Part shown: positions 6,381-7,217 of the stretch, piece by piece
Layout: each line of letters starts with the position of its first letter
Position numbering within the stretch: the stretch's first letter is position 1
Program-made: the position numbers and the translations under genes
The notes under the pieces: model-generated
Databases searched by the model: none
What the model was told of the DNA's origin: nothing
Seen by the model: only the letters and a program-made list of their open reading frames with translations
Source of the DNA: Lentimicrobiaceae bacterium
Lineage (GTDB): Bacteria > Bacteroidota > Bacteroidia > Bacteroidales > WCHB1-69
Direction: 5' to 3'
DNA: 7,217 nt
Assembly: GCA_009776395.1 (NCBI GenBank)
Contig: WRNX01000063.1
Location: 1-7,217 of the forward strand

Positions 6381-6929
6381 ATGACCGATAAAAGAGACGA
6401 TTATGTAATAAGACTTTCCGGCGTTGAATTAGGAAATCACAAATATTCAATGATTTGTGATATAGAGTTCTTTGAATTAACAGGGTTGAATGAAATTGAA
6501 GAAGGGAATGTTGAAGTGCGGATAGAGATGGAAAAAAGCGCGAATTTACTCTCTTTGCAATTGCATTTTAATGGCAATATTACTGTTTTATGCGATAGAT
6601 GTTTAGATTTTTTAACATTGTCTTTAAATTTTAAAGAGTTTCTCGTAGTGAATCTCGTTTCGCATGTTGATACTGCTTTTGAAAATGATGATAATATTTG
6701 GCAAATTCACGAGAAAGCACACGAATTAGACCTCACCCACTTTTTATACGAAACCATTGAACTCGCTTTACCCACGCAACTCATCCACCCTGACGATGAA
6801 AACGGAACCCCAACCTGTAACCCCGAAATGCTACGAAAACTTGCAGAACTCGCCCCACAAGAAGAACACAACACAAGAGAAACCGATCCCCGCTGGGATG
6901 CGCTGAAACAATTGAGAATTAACAATTAA
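6381..6929 (+). CDS. DUF177 (YceD-like) protein encoded upstream of rpmF
   Basis: The product is 182 residues from the ATG at 6381. It has the family's central paired-cysteine motif (VLCDRCLDFL, C71 and C74) after a beta-rich N-terminal half, then acidic patches, the segment YETIELALP and the C-terminal DPRWDALKQL typical of the family. DUF177 proteins are found next to the L32 gene across bacteria, and E. coli YceD and its plant relatives have been linked to 23S rRNA accumulation or processing. The precise molecular role is unsettled. The two cysteines may bind metal, but this is inference. An in-frame GTG at 6375 is an alternative start. I prefer the ATG because it gives MTDKRDDYVIRLSGVELG, in line with related N-termini. 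rpmF begins 58 bases downstream on the same strand, which supports the assignment. Confidence 0.88.
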   Translation: MTDKRDDYVIRLSGVELGNHKYSMICDIEFFELTGLNEIEEGNVEVRIEMEKSANLLSLQLHFNGNITVLCDRCLDFLTLSLNFKEFLVVNLVSHVDTAFENDDNIWQIHEKAHELDLTHFLYETIELALPTQLIHPDDENGTPTCNPEMLRKLAELAPQEEHNTRETDPRWDALKQLRINN

Positions 6930-6937
6930 TAATGTAC

Positions 6938-6957
6938 GGGCGTTGCGCGCAACACCC
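6938..6957. repeat. GC-rich REP-like hairpin
   Basis: An imperfect palindrome pairs GGG (6938-6940) with CCC (6955-6957) and GTTG (6942-6945) with CAAC (6950-6953). A single C/A mismatch separates the two stems and the loop is CGCG. It stands out sharply from the AT-rich surroundings. No T-run follows, and rpmF continues 30 bases later, so a Rho-independent terminator is unlikely. It resembles dispersed GGGCGTTGC-type palindromes that I associate with intergenic repeats in Bacteroidota. That likeness is from memory and copy number cannot be judged here. Confidence 0.6.
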
Positions 6958-6982
6958 CTAATCACTAATAACTAATAACTAT
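6955..6982 (+). repeat. Short heptamer run upstream of rpmF
   Basis: Four seven-base steps (CCCCTAA, TCACTAA, TAACTAA, TAACTAT) share the TCACTAA unit with the array upstream of the M48 gene. The first step overlaps the 3' arm of the hairpin, so palindrome and heptamers are directly joined. The run ends five bases before the rpmF start codon. Confidence 0.65.
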
Positions 6983-6987
6983 AAAAA

Positions 6988-7161
6988 ATGCCGAATCCAA
7001 AAAGAAACCATTCCGCACAACGCAGAGACAAAAGAAGATCACACGATTTTATCACGGCTCCGCAATTAACCGTTTGCAACCACTGCGGTGCAGCCATTCT
7101 TACCCATAGAATTTGTCCCGAATGTGGTTATTACAGAGGTAAACAAGCTATTACGGTATAG
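6988..7161 (+). CDS. rpmF: 50S ribosomal protein L32
   Basis: This 57-residue protein begins MPNPKRNHSAQRRDKRRSHD, the characteristic basic N-terminus of bacterial L32. It carries two zinc-ribbon cysteine pairs, CNHC at 30-33 and CPEC at 43-46, so it is the zinc-binding form. L32 is a component of the large ribosomal subunit. The length matches the family, and the ATG at 6988 has an A-rich run before it (ATAAAAA) but no Shine-Dalgarno sequence. It follows the DUF177 gene, the standard neighbour. Its TAG stop (7159-7161) shares the final G with the GTG start of the next gene. In many bacteria plsX or fabH follows rpmF. Here a nucleotide-pool enzyme does. Confidence 0.98.
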   Translation: MPNPKRNHSAQRRDKRRSHDFITAPQLTVCNHCGAAILTHRICPECGYYRGKQAITV

Positions 7162-7217
7162 TGGAACTCGTTTTTGCAACGAACAACGTTCATAAATTAA
7201 GTGAGTTGCGTGCTATT
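7161..7217 (+). CDS. rdgB: XTP/dITP diphosphatase (RdgB/HAM1 family), first 19 codons only
   Basis: From the GTG at 7161 the frame stays open to the window edge and reads (M)ELVFATNNVHKLSELRAI. This is the distinctive N-terminus of RdgB/HAM1 non-canonical purine NTP pyrophosphatases, whose xTNNxxK segment lies at the nucleotide pocket. These enzymes hydrolyse dITP, ITP and XTP to monophosphates and keep deaminated purines out of DNA and RNA. The GTG overlaps the rpmF TAG by one base (TAGTG), which suggests translational coupling. No other start is available, because the family motif begins at residue 3. Only about a tenth of a normal protein of about 195 residues is visible, so whether the gene is intact is unknown. 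Confidence 0.85.
   Translation, partial: MELVFATNNVHKLSELRAI

Noticed and set aside
6166..6450. Open frame of 94 codons on the - strand across the kdsC-DUF177 gap
   Set aside because: It overlaps the ends of two supported genes and encodes a basic, Phe/Tyr-rich product with no family features.

Overview
The window looks like chromosomal DNA of a member of the Bacteroidota. It is AT-rich. The first gene ends in a type IX secretion (T9SS) type A sorting domain. Two start regions carry the TAnnTTTG -7 promoter element typical of this phylum, and no start codon has a clear purine-rich Shine-Dalgarno sequence. A probable Kdo-8-phosphate phosphatase gene implies a Gram-negative envelope with lipopolysaccharide. 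The species cannot be named from this sequence.

All nine genes are on the + strand. The left part (1-4077) is accessory in character. It holds the 3' part of a secreted M28 zinc peptidase (1-1362), a stand-alone AAA_14/DUF4143 ATPase (1508-2665) and an exported thioredoxin-fold protein with a CPTC site (2683-4077). The ATPase and the thioredoxin gene each have their own candidate promoter. The one for the ATPase also shows that translation should start at 1508 and not at the ATG at 1457.

The middle part (4191-6321) is an envelope-maintenance cluster: lemA, an HtpX-like M48 membrane protease, and a kdsC-like HAD phosphatase 15 bases downstream. The whole lemA-M48 gap is filled by eleven degenerate heptamers of the form TCANTNN, which run into the A of the protease start codon.

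The right part (6381-7217) is a housekeeping block: a DUF177/YceD protein, ribosomal protein L32 (rpmF, 57 codons) and the first 19 codons of an XTP/dITP diphosphatase (rdgB/HAM1 family). The rdgB GTG start shares one base with the rpmF stop codon (TAGTG). The DUF177-rpmF gap carries a GC-rich REP-like hairpin followed by a short run of the same heptamer family seen upstream of the M48 gene.

No gap between genes exceeds 150 bases. The gaps at 1363-1507 and 4078-4190 are AT-rich. Apart from the promoter elements listed, I saw no convincing terminator, RNA gene, CRISPR array or mobile element in them. I found no complete undescribed multi-gene system. The most unusual material is the non-coding heptamer/palindrome sequence.
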